This document shows, one piece after another, positions 23,201 through 33,600 of a stretch of 64,000 nt of DNA (position 1 is the stretch's first letter; each line of letters starts with the position of its first letter). The notes below the pieces were generated by a model. It was not told the DNA's origin and did not search any database. It worked only from the letters and a program-made list of their open reading frames with translations. Source of the DNA: Hyaloperonospora brassicae (lineage: Eukaryota; Oomycota; Peronosporomycetes; Peronosporales; Peronosporaceae). The translations under genes were made by a program, and so were the position numbers. Where the stretch lies: positions 124,001 through 188,000 of the forward strand of contig CANTFL010001406.1 in NCBI GenBank assembly GCA_947650285.1. Direction: 5' to 3'.

Positions 23201-23547
23201 TCGATCTCTGCAGTTGCTTTGGTATGCCGTCAGTCGGTCGTGCGAGAGAAAAGACGCCGTCAAGTGCCTACCTGTGGAAATCGCACCTGCAACGAGAGAC
23301 GGTACAACGTATCCGTTTCGGTACAGTTTGCAAGTGAGAATTGGAAACTCGAGCCATGGCCACTAGCTGGTGACACCACCATGGCGCCGTGTGTGAACGA
23401 GATGGCCGACACGTCGACATCGGACCACACTACGCGCTGCTGCTGCTGCTGCTCGTGCAGAGACGATCGGTTCGAGATCGTACGCGCGTCGAGTTCCCAC
23501 AGGCGCGTGAGCGCGCACACGGGCGCGCGGTGGATCTCGAGATCCAT
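20295..23547 (-). CDS. Membrane-anchored zinc carboxypeptidase, peptidase family M14
   Basis: Seven exons rebuilt by hand: 23547-23272, 23205-23008, 22897-22618, 22551-22325, 22221-22207, 22134-21063, 20971-20295. They total 2745 nt and 914 residues, in frame throughout. The M14 domain has the zinc motif HARE (exon 4, at a splice junction), NPDGY, the DLNRNYD loop, the zinc His in NYHSHGKF and the catalytic Glu in SPEVG. The last exon adds a C-terminal region with one transmembrane helix (IVSLAIMVGTTLLVVAILYF) and a basic tail, so the enzyme should cleave C-terminal residues outside the cytosol or in the secretory lumen while anchored. The fifth exon is only 15 nt (PISMM); it gives the family spacing between HARE and NPDGY. 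A ~240-residue N-terminal part has a poly-Gln run and no known domain. Exon 1 and its acceptor (GAG at 23206) are the least certain. Confidence 0.85.
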
Positions 23548-23752
23548 TGTGACCTGTGCTCACGCGCACACGCGATTGGTGGAAACTCGACCGACGCGTA
23601 GCGTGGTCAACACGCACACATCAAACACCTCTCGTGCTGAACTTTACGGCGTGCGGATTCGTCGATGTCGTCGAAATTAATTTCATCCAATCGCACGTCG
23701 CCTATCGCGCAACACAGTGTCCTTATTCCATCGCAACCGCACCGTCGTGGAG
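23548..23752. promoter_or_regulatory. Divergent promoter region
   Basis: Only about 205 bases separate the start codons of the minus-strand carboxypeptidase and the plus-strand anoctamin, so both promoters must lie here or inside the genes. A CTTATTCCATCGCA stretch at 23721-23734 loosely resembles an oomycete initiator; I do not consider it proven. Confidence 0.4.
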
Positions 23753-26700
23753 ATGGAGGCCCCGCGAGCGTTGGAAGCGACTGAACAGGCGCTACGGACG
23801 CGCGTGCAGGCCGTGTCCATGCGGCGACGGCCTACAGATGACGACAAGATGTCTGTGAAGTCTGCGCCGGGTTCCAAGTGGATTCGTGGTCGTCCGAAAC
23901 AGTCGCGAAGTCGTGAACCGCTGGATGACGACCGCTGCGGTGTACCAACGCTGGAGAGTTGTGCGTCTCCCGGTCGAGTGACGTCTGGCTCGATTGTGTC
24001 GAATGACAGCAGCACGAGCAAAGCGAGTGGGTGGAAACACAACAAGAAGCAGAAGCAGAAGAGCCACGACCAGCGCCTGGGGAATTACTGCACTACTGTC
24101 AGCAGTAGCAACAACAGTTTCACTAGTCGAAGCAATGACATTTACTTTGCTCCGCACTCGCCCGTGCCATCGATCGTCTATTCGGTACAATCACAGACGG
24201 GAAGCAGCATCTCGCACGTCTCTGAGAGAAGAGGAGCAGTCTTGACGGACGTGGCGGGCCCGAGCTTTGCTCTGCCATTGTTCCAAAAGGAATCAATATC
24301 GAAGGCGTCCACAGGTACGAGATCGTATCGTCGAGGGCGGGATTTGGAGCGAGGACACGAGTTTAATGAGAACGAAGACGAGGAAGTGGATGATGACGAT
24401 GACGACCAGCGAGCGCTCGACGACACCACAGGAGATAGCATACAGTTTTTTCTGCATGGACCGCCTCATGTTTCCATCGAAGAAGCGCAAAAGTACACGT
24501 TTGCAATTGTTCTGAAACACACGGAGCAGATTTTTCAATTGCTGAAGCGGCGCTTTCCATCGCGCTCGGCGGCTTCGATACGACGGGATTTGCCGCACCA
24601 CGTCAGTATGCTGCAGCAAAAGTGTGTGCGACGACTGATCCAAGCTGGACTGGGCGTGATTCTGCTGGATGATGGGCTGTACGATAGCTATTTGGACGCC
24701 CAGCGGGTAAATCGCAACGACCAGGACCCTAAGGGCGGAGAGAAGAAGGATGTGGCCAGAAACTTGTGTATTTTGGTTGACCCCAAGAAAAATCCGGACT
24801 TGCTGCTGCATGAGTTTAAACGTGAGCTGGACGAGTTGTCCATCAAGCGTGGTGACGCACTCGGGCGGCTGGCGGAAGAGTCTCTTGACTCGCTGAAGGG
24901 GATGTGTTTCTCGCCGGCGTTGGAGCTGCAACTCACGCACAATATCATAATGAACGCTTTTAAGGATTACGACAAGGAAGAATGGGTTATTGACGTCAAC
25001 AAGGAGCTCACCGTGACCGACGTCATTGTCGAGTGCTTCCCTCTGCACGATCGTGCGTTCAACAGAAAGTTTTTCGACGAGTATCGCAAGCGGACGTTTG
25101 AGTTGAATTTGCGTAAAGCTGCAGCGGGTAACAGCGATCGCTGGGCAGTGGAGGAACTCCGCCTTCACTTCGGTGAACGCGTTGCGTTCCTCTTTGCATT
25201 CATGCACATTTACACCAAACACTTGTTGCCGCTTACGGTGTCATGCCTTTTCTACTACCTGTGTTTCCGCTTTACGTCAGAACCGCTGTGGAAGGAGTAT
25301 ATGGAAGGGCTGGCAATCATTGGTGTATTTGTGGTCTGTTTCTGGGGGCCGTCCTTTCTCGTGTGCTGGGCGCGCGAGACGCGTTTGCTCGTGGAGAAAT
25401 GGAATTTGGCCAAGTACAAGAATACTGTGTACGAACGCAATGACGATAATCCTGGTTTCAAGTACATATGGGTGAAGAATCGGCTCACGCATGAAATGGA
25501 GAAGATTCCCAAGCAGCGCAAGAATCACTGGATCCAGCTCACCATGTTGGTCTTCGTTCTTATATGTGCACTCATCCAGTGCGTGTGTCTTGTTCCGTTT
25601 ATCCAGTGGTACGTGTACGCCAAGAATGCCCCTACATGCGATGCGTGCAATGGCGACAGTGATGAGTCCTACCCTTGCATCTGGTTTATGACGTGCTTTA
25701 ACTCGACCACTTCAGCATTGGGTACAGATCGGTGGGTGTACATTTTGATCCAAGGCATCATCCTCGGCTTGCTCATTGACATCATTTTCTTTGAGCTCTT
25801 CAACTGGATGTCGGAAAAGTTTGTGCAGTGGGAAAACTATGCGAAAAAGTCTGACCACGAAAACCGTCTCATTCACCGTCGCTTTGTGTTCGTGTGGAGC
25901 AATTGGTTTTTCTGGTTTCTTTTCATCTCGTTTGTCTACATGCCATTTGGCGATACGATTTTGGAGCTCTTTCATAAGTTCGGCCTTGGCGCGCTGGCAC
26001 CATACGATTGGAACCCAAATCTCTTGACGGTCGACACATTATTTGTCACCCCGCTTGTGGTCACGCAATTGCTTAACATGATTCTGGAGACGATCGCCCC
26101 CTATTTACTCCGCAAACTCCGAGGTCGCCCTTCTATTGGCTGTCGCCAGGCTTCACCGTTTACGTGGTGTGTGCGCCACCTATCGCGGTGTTTCCGCTTC
26201 CGGGCACGCCCGCCACAGTCCATGCAACCTGCCAATGGTAACATTCCGGAGACAAGCAGTGTCGTCAGCGGCCTTGTTAAGCCTGAAGTTGTTGAGAACC
26301 GCGTCCCTGTCACACATCTGACAGCCACCCGTCTAGCGCACTCAGTTGAAAAGAATACGGGCTTTCTTGTGAATGTGCTGCCGATGTCAGATGACTCGAA
26401 CAAATATTCGGCATACGAGATTTTGGCAGAGGTAAAGCTACCGATATTCGACCCGGTGCTGGATTACTTGGATGCTTGTATCCAGTTTTCGTATGTAATG
26501 ATGTTCACGGTCGTTTGGCCGTTGCTACCGTTTCCAGCTTTTCTCAACAATATATTGGAAGTACGCGGCGATGCGTTCCGCCTGCTGTTTGCAAACCGGC
26601 GGCCGATGCCGCGGCGAGACACATCAATTGGCGAGTGGGCCACGGTGCTTGCGTATGCTAACATCATCGGCGTGACGGTAGTGTCAGCTTTCGTCGTGGT

Positions 26701-27445
26701 GTACCATTACGGATACTTTCGAACCGATTGCAACTTTACGTTTACTAACGCGTACGTTGTGCCATTTGGAATTATCGAGCGTGACGAGACTGCCGATCCT
26801 AGCTCGTGTGTGAATGCCAGTGAATCACCGCGATGGCGCATGTTTCAGATTGTGCTGTTTGTCGTGCTCGAACATGTGAGTTTCTGCGTACGGTACTTGG
26901 TGATGCAAGCCGAGAAGACGCCTGCCTCCATTCGAAGCTCGGGTTACCAGCGACTGAAGCAGATTCAGCATTTGACGGCGACCCCTGCTGCTCCCCCCTC
27001 TCAGCTTGAGTACGTGCAGCGTCTGCGTGTGCTGTTTGAAAAGCACGACGTCGATGGTGACGGCCACCTGGGGGAATTTGAGCTCATTCAGCTCCTGGCG
27101 GCCTGGTTATGCAAACACCCGTCTGAGTTACTGCCGTTCTCGGGACTCATCTTTCGTTACATGGATAAGAACAAACTGGGTAAAGTGCCGTTCTCAACAT
27201 GCTGTCTCATGATGCAGCACGTGAATCATGACCGGTTCTTTTCGTGTTTGCTGGGCCTATACGACCCGCTTCACGGAGCCTACAACGACGAAATACGTCG
27301 TACGTGCGATCCCATTGAGCTGCATCGTGTACTGAGCGAGGCATCATCCGAGGCACAGCTGCGCCGCAGCACCATGAGTCGCGCTTCTGAGGCCACGGAC
27401 ACCTCACGATTGCGTGACTCGACCTTTTTTTACGTAGACAATTGA
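23753..27445 (+). CDS. Anoctamin (TMEM16) family protein with C-terminal EF-hand
   Basis: One uninterrupted exon, 1230 residues from the ATG at 23753; an upstream GTG at 23717 is not used as start. Anoctamins are calcium-gated chloride channels or phospholipid scramblases. Seen in order: a Ser/basic-rich cytosolic N-terminus with an acidic run (EDEEVDDDDDD, about residue 205), then the multi-pass anoctamin domain beginning with FAFMHIYTKHLLPLTV and including WNLAKYKNT, NPGFKYIWVKN, FQ/WENYAKKSDHENR and the late TM helices (FSYVMMFTVVWPLLPF). Near the C-terminus is a canonical EF-hand loop DVDGDGHLGEFE (residues 1099-1110), followed by a degenerate second one (MDKNKLGKVPF). The EF-hand is not part of animal anoctamins, so calcium control may be duplicated. 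Longer than most family members because of both extensions. Confidence 0.88.
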   Translation: MEAPRALEATEQALRTRVQAVSMRRRPTDDDKMSVKSAPGSKWIRGRPKQSRSREPLDDDRCGVPTLESCASPGRVTSGSIVSNDSSTSKASGWKHNKKQKQKSHDQRLGNYCTTVSSSNNSFTSRSNDIYFAPHSPVPSIVYSVQSQTGSSISHVSERRGAVLTDVAGPSFALPLFQKESISKASTGTRSYRRGRDLERGHEFNENEDEEVDDDDDDQRALDDTTGDSIQFFLHGPPHVSIEEAQKYTFAIVLKHTEQIFQLLKRRFPSRSAASIRRDLPHHVSMLQQKCVRRLIQAGLGVILLDDGLYDSYLDAQRVNRNDQDPKGGEKKDVARNLCILVDPKKNPDLLLHEFKRELDELSIKRGDALGRLAEESLDSLKGMCFSPALELQLTHNIIMNAFKDYDKEEWVIDVNKELTVTDVIVECFPLHDRAFNRKFFDEYRKRTFELNLRKAAAGNSDRWAVEELRLHFGERVAFLFAFMHIYTKHLLPLTVSCLFYYLCFRFTSEPLWKEYMEGLAIIGVFVVCFWGPSFLVCWARETRLLVEKWNLAKYKNTVYERNDDNPGFKYIWVKNRLTHEMEKIPKQRKNHWIQLTMLVFVLICALIQCVCLVPFIQWYVYAKNAPTCDACNGDSDESYPCIWFMTCFNSTTSALGTDRWVYILIQGIILGLLIDIIFFELFNWMSEKFVQWENYAKKSDHENRLIHRRFVFVWSNWFFWFLFISFVYMPFGDTILELFHKFGLGALAPYDWNPNLLTVDTLFVTPLVVTQLLNMILETIAPYLLRKLRGRPSIGCRQASPFTWCVRHLSRCFRFRARPPQSMQPANGNIPETSSVVSGLVKPEVVENRVPVTHLTATRLAHSVEKNTGFLVNVLPMSDDSNKYSAYEILAEVKLPIFDPVLDYLDACIQFSYVMMFTVVWPLLPFPAFLNNILEVRGDAFRLLFANRRPMPRRDTSIGEWATVLAYANIIGVTVVSAFVVVYHYGYFRTDCNFTFTNAYVVPFGIIERDETADPSSCVNASESPRWRMFQIVLFVVLEHVSFCVRYLVMQAEKTPASIRSSGYQRLKQIQHLTATPAAPPSQLEYVQRLRVLFEKHDVDGDGHLGEFELIQLLAAWLCKHPSELLPFSGLIFRYMDKNKLGKVPFSTCCLMMQHVNHDRFFSCLLGLYDPLHGAYNDEIRRTCDPIELHRVLSEASSEAQLRRSTMSRASEATDTSRLRDSTFFYVDN

Positions 27446-28642
27446 ATGAGCATGGGGAGACCGAGCAGCGTAGCTGATAGAACAAGCAGCTGATAAAATC
27501 GTGTGCGCTTGGAGTCTTGGCTGGAAGCAATCGCAGCTCCACTGTTGACGCAGCATGCTTCGCCAAGACCAAGTACCTGGTGTTGTCACAGGATGAGGCT
27601 TCGACTGCGAGGCGAGCGTGCATTTTCGAATTGTTGTCTTGATGTTTGCGTCAGCAGATTGTATAACAGTTGATGGACGAATCTCGCCCGAATGCCTCAT
27701 GCAAGTTGTGAGAGATTGGGAAAAGGATGGATAACGTCAATGTGGGATAGATGATCTGACGGTCCTTGGTAGTTTGACTACTACTGCCTTGAAGCAGCAG
27801 TACGCAAGAAAGGCAAACGAACCTTTTGCTAGCAAGGTACCTTCTTTGATCGGATACAGTGAGTATCCGAACAAGAATGGTGCCCCGCACACATATAAGT
27901 ATGACTGGTGCCGCATCGATTTCGCGTACCTGCAGCACCTCGCGAACCGCACGCTTCGCAACACTGGACAATGCAGGACTTATCTCTAGCTGTCAATTGT
28001 ATTTGCGACCGTTTTACATCAAGAGGCCATTTGCAGGTGCCGGTTGACAGTTTCGACAACTATGGAGCGTATATCACGGCAAAAGCTCAGGTAGCCGCAA
28101 TACATACATCTTGGCGCTGTCGGGCTCTTGTTGCGCACGCTGTTTGCTCGCACCACGTGATAGGTACAGACTGACTGGCCTCGTCACCCCTCTCTTAGAT
28201 CGTCGCTATTCAGGTCGACCAAAATGCTGGGCAATCCCAGTGCAGCATCGGACTTGGCGCCTAGCCACCCACATACTACTGATCGCGTACTTTGTTTTCC
28301 CCGCATGGAGCTGCTCGCCTTTGCCTGTCGTCAGTCGATCTGTGTGTGTACCAACGCCGCTTTCACGACCGGACCATTCATTGCTTGGCCCCCAACGACC
28401 TTTCCACATCGTACGTTTTCTACAACGTCGTCGGGTTTCCATCCGAGGACGAGTGACACGCGATGCGTCACGCAACGCCGCTCAGCCGCTCATCACCACC
28501 CAAACCCAAACGTCGTATCGTAAGATCCAGCGGATCCATCGCAATAGATCGCATCGTCTCGCTCGTGTGCGCCCAAGTGGTCACTTGATCACTCAGTCAC
28601 TCGCGGAATCCCTCAGTCACGCAGCCGGCCGTCACGACTGTC
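27446..28642. other. Intergenic region and 5' leader of the transporter gene
   Basis: Contains no domain-bearing frame. A long plus-strand frame (from 28111) overlaps the start of the transporter in another frame and is a composition shadow of its GC-rich coding sequence. Confidence 0.5.
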
Positions 28643-30484
28643 ATGGCACCCCCTTCCAGGCAGCAGCCACGAGCGCCTCACGCGGCGGAGCGCGCGCGGC
28701 TCCTCCCGACAAAAGCGTCCCCCAGCGTCCGCGCCCCGCCCCGCTCCATCATTCTCAGCGTCTGCTCGTTCATCCTCGTGACGGAATTCTGCGAACGCCT
28801 CGCGTACTACGGCCTCGCCGGGTCGCTGCCCATCTTTTTCCACCGCAACTTGGGCCTCAGTACGGTGCTCGCGACGGAGCTCAATTCCACGTTCACGTCG
28901 CTGTCGTACCTCACGCCGCTGCTTGGCGCCTACGTCGCGGACCGGCACCTCGGCCGCTTTCTGACCATTGGCGTCTTCTCGGCGCTCTACGTCGCGGGCC
29001 TCGCGCTCTGTGTCGTGGCGTCCTTGCCAGCCGTCTCGTCGCAGCCGCTCTTTCTCCTCGGCCTCTTTGGGGGCGTGGCCCTCGGTGCCGGAGGCATCAA
29101 ACCCAATGTCGTCGTGCTCGGCGCCGACCAATTCGACGTGACGATCCCCGCGCAGCGCACCGAGAAGGACAGTTTCTTCAACTGGTTCTACTGGGCCATC
29201 AACATTGGCGCGACCTTTAGCTACGGCGTGCTCACGAACTTGGCCGTCAATGGTCTCCCGCCCTACATCGCGCCCGACTTTGGCTTCTTTGCGTCGTTTG
29301 CCATCCCGGCCGCGGCCTTTGTCCTCGCCGTTGCGGTGTTTTGCGCCGGGCGACACCGGTACCGTCGCGTGCCGCCGAAAGGCAGTGCCTTGGCCAAGTT
29401 TTTCCACATTTTGATGCAGGCGGGGGCGCGTTCCAAGCGTGGGGCACTTGTGCTGAGTGGCGGCCTGGCGTTCGTCCCGGGGATCGTGCTGACGACCGTG
29501 TCGTACTTTATCCAAAGTGACGCGGGGCACGTTGCGATGGCGCTCGCAGGGGCAGGAGCAGTCGCCTACGGCACGTTTGTCCTCATTTTCTCGGGGGCAG
29601 CGACCACGTGGCTCGAGCTCGCCACGCGCTCTAGAGGCGGGTCGTTCTCGGCGCAAGACGTGCAAGACGCAGCCCAAGTGATGCGCCTCGCGCCGTTTCT
29701 TGGGATCATCATCATCTTCTGGGCTGTCTACGGCCAAATGAGCTCGAACTTTGTGGTCCAGGGCTGCCAAATGGACCTACGCGTCAAGGGCAACGACCGC
29801 GTGCTCATTTCATCCGCCATGCTCAACGTAGTCGATTCCGGCGTCATTCTCGTGTTCATCCCCGTCTTTGATCGCTTGCTCTATCCGCTGCTGACGAAAG
29901 TGGGCATCTATCCGTCGCTGTTGCGCAAGATCGGAGCCGGCCTCGTGTTTGCTCTGTTGGCCATGTTGACAGCAGGCTGGATGGAGCGTCTTCGCAAGAA
30001 CAGCTCCATGGTTGAAGGCGTGTACTCCAACTGCAGCGCAGCGGGCGAAGCGCTCCCCATGTCGACGATCAGCGTGTGGTGGCAAACGCCGCAATATGTG
30101 CTTGTGGGCGTGGCCGAGATCCTGACGAGCATTTCGTCGTACGATCTGTTTTACTCTGAAGTGCCCGAGTCCATGAGGAGCGTGTGCCAAGCGCTTAACC
30201 TGCTGACAACGACGCTGGGGTACATCGTGGCGGGGGCGCTCAACAGCATCTTCTCCTTTTGGATCACAAGCGACCTCAACGACGGCCACCTCGAGTACAT
30301 TTACTTCATGATGGCGTTTCTCGTGCTAGTGATGCTGGTGGCCTTCATGTTCGTATCGCAGTCTTTTGAGTACCATGTACCTCCGCCAGGCCTCGACACC
30401 GTGACGGGTTTCTCTCCTGCGCTCTCTCGTGCTGCCCGAGACTTGCGAAAGAAGTTGCAGTACCAGCGTAACGGCAGTAAGTAA
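28643..30484 (+). CDS. Proton-coupled oligopeptide transporter (POT/PTR2, SLC15 family)
   Basis: 613 residues, one exon, start ATG at 28643. Plasma or organelle membrane symporter for di- and tripeptides (some relatives carry nitrate or amino acids). The proton-coupling ExxER motif is EFCER at residues 48-52 in the first helix; the PTR2 signatures are GGIKPNVVVLGADQFD (150-165) and FNWFYWAINIGA (179-190). About 12 hydrophobic segments follow, with a large hydrophilic loop before the second half and the C-terminal PTR2 signature region PQYVLVGVAEILTSISSYDLFYSEVPESM. Strong third-position GC bias, unlike the neighbouring intergenic DNA. It is followed on the opposite strand by the BEACH gene, tail to tail, 144 bp apart. 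Confidence 0.92.
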   Translation: MAPPSRQQPRAPHAAERARLLPTKASPSVRAPPRSIILSVCSFILVTEFCERLAYYGLAGSLPIFFHRNLGLSTVLATELNSTFTSLSYLTPLLGAYVADRHLGRFLTIGVFSALYVAGLALCVVASLPAVSSQPLFLLGLFGGVALGAGGIKPNVVVLGADQFDVTIPAQRTEKDSFFNWFYWAINIGATFSYGVLTNLAVNGLPPYIAPDFGFFASFAIPAAAFVLAVAVFCAGRHRYRRVPPKGSALAKFFHILMQAGARSKRGALVLSGGLAFVPGIVLTTVSYFIQSDAGHVAMALAGAGAVAYGTFVLIFSGAATTWLELATRSRGGSFSAQDVQDAAQVMRLAPFLGIIIIFWAVYGQMSSNFVVQGCQMDLRVKGNDRVLISSAMLNVVDSGVILVFIPVFDRLLYPLLTKVGIYPSLLRKIGAGLVFALLAMLTAGWMERLRKNSSMVEGVYSNCSAAGEALPMSTISVWWQTPQYVLVGVAEILTSISSYDLFYSEVPESMRSVCQALNLLTTTLGYIVAGALNSIFSFWITSDLNDGHLEYIYFMMAFLVLVMLVAFMFVSQSFEYHVPPPGLDTVTGFSPALSRAARDLRKKLQYQRNGSK

Positions 30485-30628
30485 GTTCTGGCAAAGTGCG
30501 TACCTTGCCTGGCTTCTGAGGTGAACTGTTGTTGCGTAGGCAGGCAGTAAGAAACCCATTAGTCGTGGTGCGAAAAAGTATCAATAAAGATGCATAATTT
30601 CTGCGAAGCTGACCAGCGGTACTTGAGC

Positions 30629-33600
30629 TTAGCTTTTTTGCAAGTACGAGATGAGGCCTCGCATCATGACTTTGGCCTCGCCCAGCGCTTCGCCGGCGAT
30701 ATCGCGCGCTGTGCTTGTCACAGCTTTGGCATTGTCCAGCGTTGACATGGCCAATGTTTGAGCGTGTTGCACTGTCCCCTTGACACGCTTGAGCTTGGAC
30801 GAAACGCCGAGCAGTCGACGCACGTTTGTTAAAAACGACACGGACCCACTGGCGTCTGGAAGCATCTGTAGCGACAGTGTACCGTCCTCGTGACCAGAAG
30901 CAAGCAGGATCACCGCCTCTTCAGGACCGAAACACGTTGCAGTGATCATCGAACCTGCGGGCGACGAGGAAACATATTCCTGCACCATGGCAAAGCTGAA
31001 AGAACAAAAGTGTTGTAAGTCGTACATCCGAAAAAGACTAAACGCAAGCTGTCCACAACTGACAAATGACGAGCGACTTACTCGTCGATGCGGTAGATGC
31101 GAACGATGCCCGGATACAAAGTGAAGAAAATCACGTCCCCTTCAGCGGACACTTGCACATCCACTACCTCCTCCGACGGAAAATGGTGCGACTTTATCAT
31201 CACGCCTGATAGATTGAAAATCTGGCAGGTAGTGGAGACCATGACGCGCTGTTGTGAGTCACTGCTGTTCGTCTCACTCGTGTCAGTCGCGCGTTGAACA
31301 ATGCTGGTAACAGCTATCACGTATCCTTTGACTGATAAGCAGACGCGAACGATTTCACCCCCTTCTTCAGCGGGCTCGAAATTAAACGCCACCTGTCCCT
31401 CGTCGTACAGAAAGTGTACTATGCCAACAGCATGTGAGCATGACACCACGACCCCAATGTATGTACTAACGCAACAATCCACGACCGGCGTCGCGTGTCC
31501 ACGAAAGATCTGGATAGGACGCGGAGATACGCGCGGCAAACGGAAAAGAATGTCAGGCTTAAGACGTGAGAGGCGCCATAGTGCAAGAGTCCCATCCTTC
31601 GATCCGGACACGAGCAACTCCTCATCTCTCTGCGAGGTAGAGACGGCAGTCTGGCTATGGTCATGATAGCTCCAGCGATCCAGGCTCAGACACGTGACAG
31701 CGGCGCTGTGCCCTACGACACTGGCCTTGCCGATCACGTGGCCATTGTCCAGATCAAGCAAACGAAAGTGAAGAGCTCCGCTACGTGCTCCTCCAGACAC
31801 AAGCACACGCCCGTTGCGGGATATACTCACAGGGAATCTGCGTGGTCGTCTGCGCAGATTATCACTTTCGTTGTCAAGGGGAACGTGATCAAACACAGGT
31901 ATCCTTGGAACATACTCAAATGGAGAGTCATCACGAACAAACTCCAGAAGCCACGGGCAATCGGTGGCTAGATCCGCTTCACTTTCTTCACCGCCGTCTG
32001 GCACACCATTGAAATCACTGGACAACGTGGCCCTCTCGCTATCCCGCTGTGAGTCGGTTGCAAATAGGAAGCTGTCTCGATCAGTGTTTACAGCCTTACC
32101 AGGCTCAACAGCAAGCGTTATCGGAGGCACCCCTTGTAGATTTGACGACGCAAACGCAGATTCTCCGTGAGGCGAAGTTGGCCACGGTGGCGTTGGCTTT
32201 GGCAACAGTCTCCAGTAGTAGATTTCGATGACGCCGAGCTCGTTCACACCGACAATACGACCTGGAAGAATTTTTAGCAGCTTCATACCGCTTTGAACGA
32301 TTGGCTTTACTGTAGCGACGGGGCTCCAATTTCGACGCTTCTCTTGTGCAATCGGTGAGAAATCTTGAAAAGCTTGTGAAAGCGGGCGGAAAAGATTGCT
32401 GGATGGTCCATTAGAGACACCTTCTTTTCCTGGCAACCCTCCACTACGCGGTGGACTTGTCGTTTCCGAGTTGGATAAGCTGTTCATTCCAGAAGCAACT
32501 GCTTTTCCGACAGTATTACGGGCGAAAGCAGTGTCTCGCGCGAGGTGGGGGGTAGCAAAAAGCTGCATGGGACACTGACCAAAGTGTGCGATTTGCAATT
32601 CCATTGATTCTCTCAAACATGGATCCTCCACTTTGTCCAAATCCACGACACCGTAGTACGTCAGGTAGTAGAACACGTTGTTTGCTTGGAGTGACGCTCG
32701 CCCTCTTTGCTTGTAGCCAAAAATGAGATCAATCCAAGAGTGCAAATGCGAAGAGACGTACTCGCTCTCGAGCGCGGCGCGGTGAATGCGTACGAACTCT
32801 TCGGGTGTACTCGCCCACTTCGGCAATTGTACGTTTTCCACAGCTTTTTGGTCATGGCGCTTTCCCAGTGCGTAGCCGTTTCGATTGCACAGAAACGTAC
32901 CATCACCGGAGAAAAACTCTGGAGTCAGCTCTTTGACCTCAGACATCTGAGAGTTGCACATTCGCCACGTTTCCTGGATGGAGAAAAATAAGCGGTCTGG
33001 CAAGTCAAAGGTGCCATTCTGCATTTTTCGATGCAGGCTTGCGAACGGTTCTAATCGGAAGAGGAAAAAAAGCACAACTCCAGCGCAAGTCGAATAGTGA
33101 GAGCCGTATAAGAATCTGGGAATCACTGGGTCGTCGAAAGAGTAATATCGCTCCCAATATTCCTCCAGTCGATTTGCATTTAACGCACCAACAGGTTTGG
33201 ATAGGTCACGAAAATTCGCCGGGTCGCTCAGATCCAATGTAGAGTCTCCGTAGTTTGAAAGCACCCATGGAAACACCGGGTACTGCGTCAGATCATTGAA
33301 GCTGCGTCCCGCAAAAGTATTCAGTGCCATGAGGTAGTCGAAGTTACTGATCTGCCGGTTTTGCCAAGCCTTAGTAGTAGTAGCCAAGTGTGGAATAATG
33401 CGCCCGGGCCACTGCTTAGGAGTACTTCGGGGAAGGAAGGAATATAAGACACGAACGACCTCGTTGCGCCGCTGCTTGGTCGTCAGCGGCCAGTCCAGAA
33501 AGTGAGTACTGCCATTGCGCAGAAAAATCTCAATCGCCGAGTCACGTAGTCGATAGCGACGGAGGTAAACACCAACAAGATGGGTGTACTTCCATCGCCA

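Noticed and set aside
23717..23752. Upstream start of the anoctamin at 23717
   Set aside because: The codon there is GTG; the first in-frame ATG is at 23753.
24293..25222. 309-codon minus-strand frame inside the anoctamin gene
   Set aside because: Shadow of a well-supported coding sequence, no recognisable domain.
28111..29220. 369-codon plus-strand frame overlapping the transporter
   Set aside because: Arg/Pro-rich out-of-frame reading of the transporter coding region.
28613..29770. 385-codon minus-strand frame opposite the peptide transporter
   Set aside because: Extremely charged (Arg/Glu/Asp) composition typical of the antisense of a GC-rich membrane protein; no domain; the plus-strand transporter explains it.
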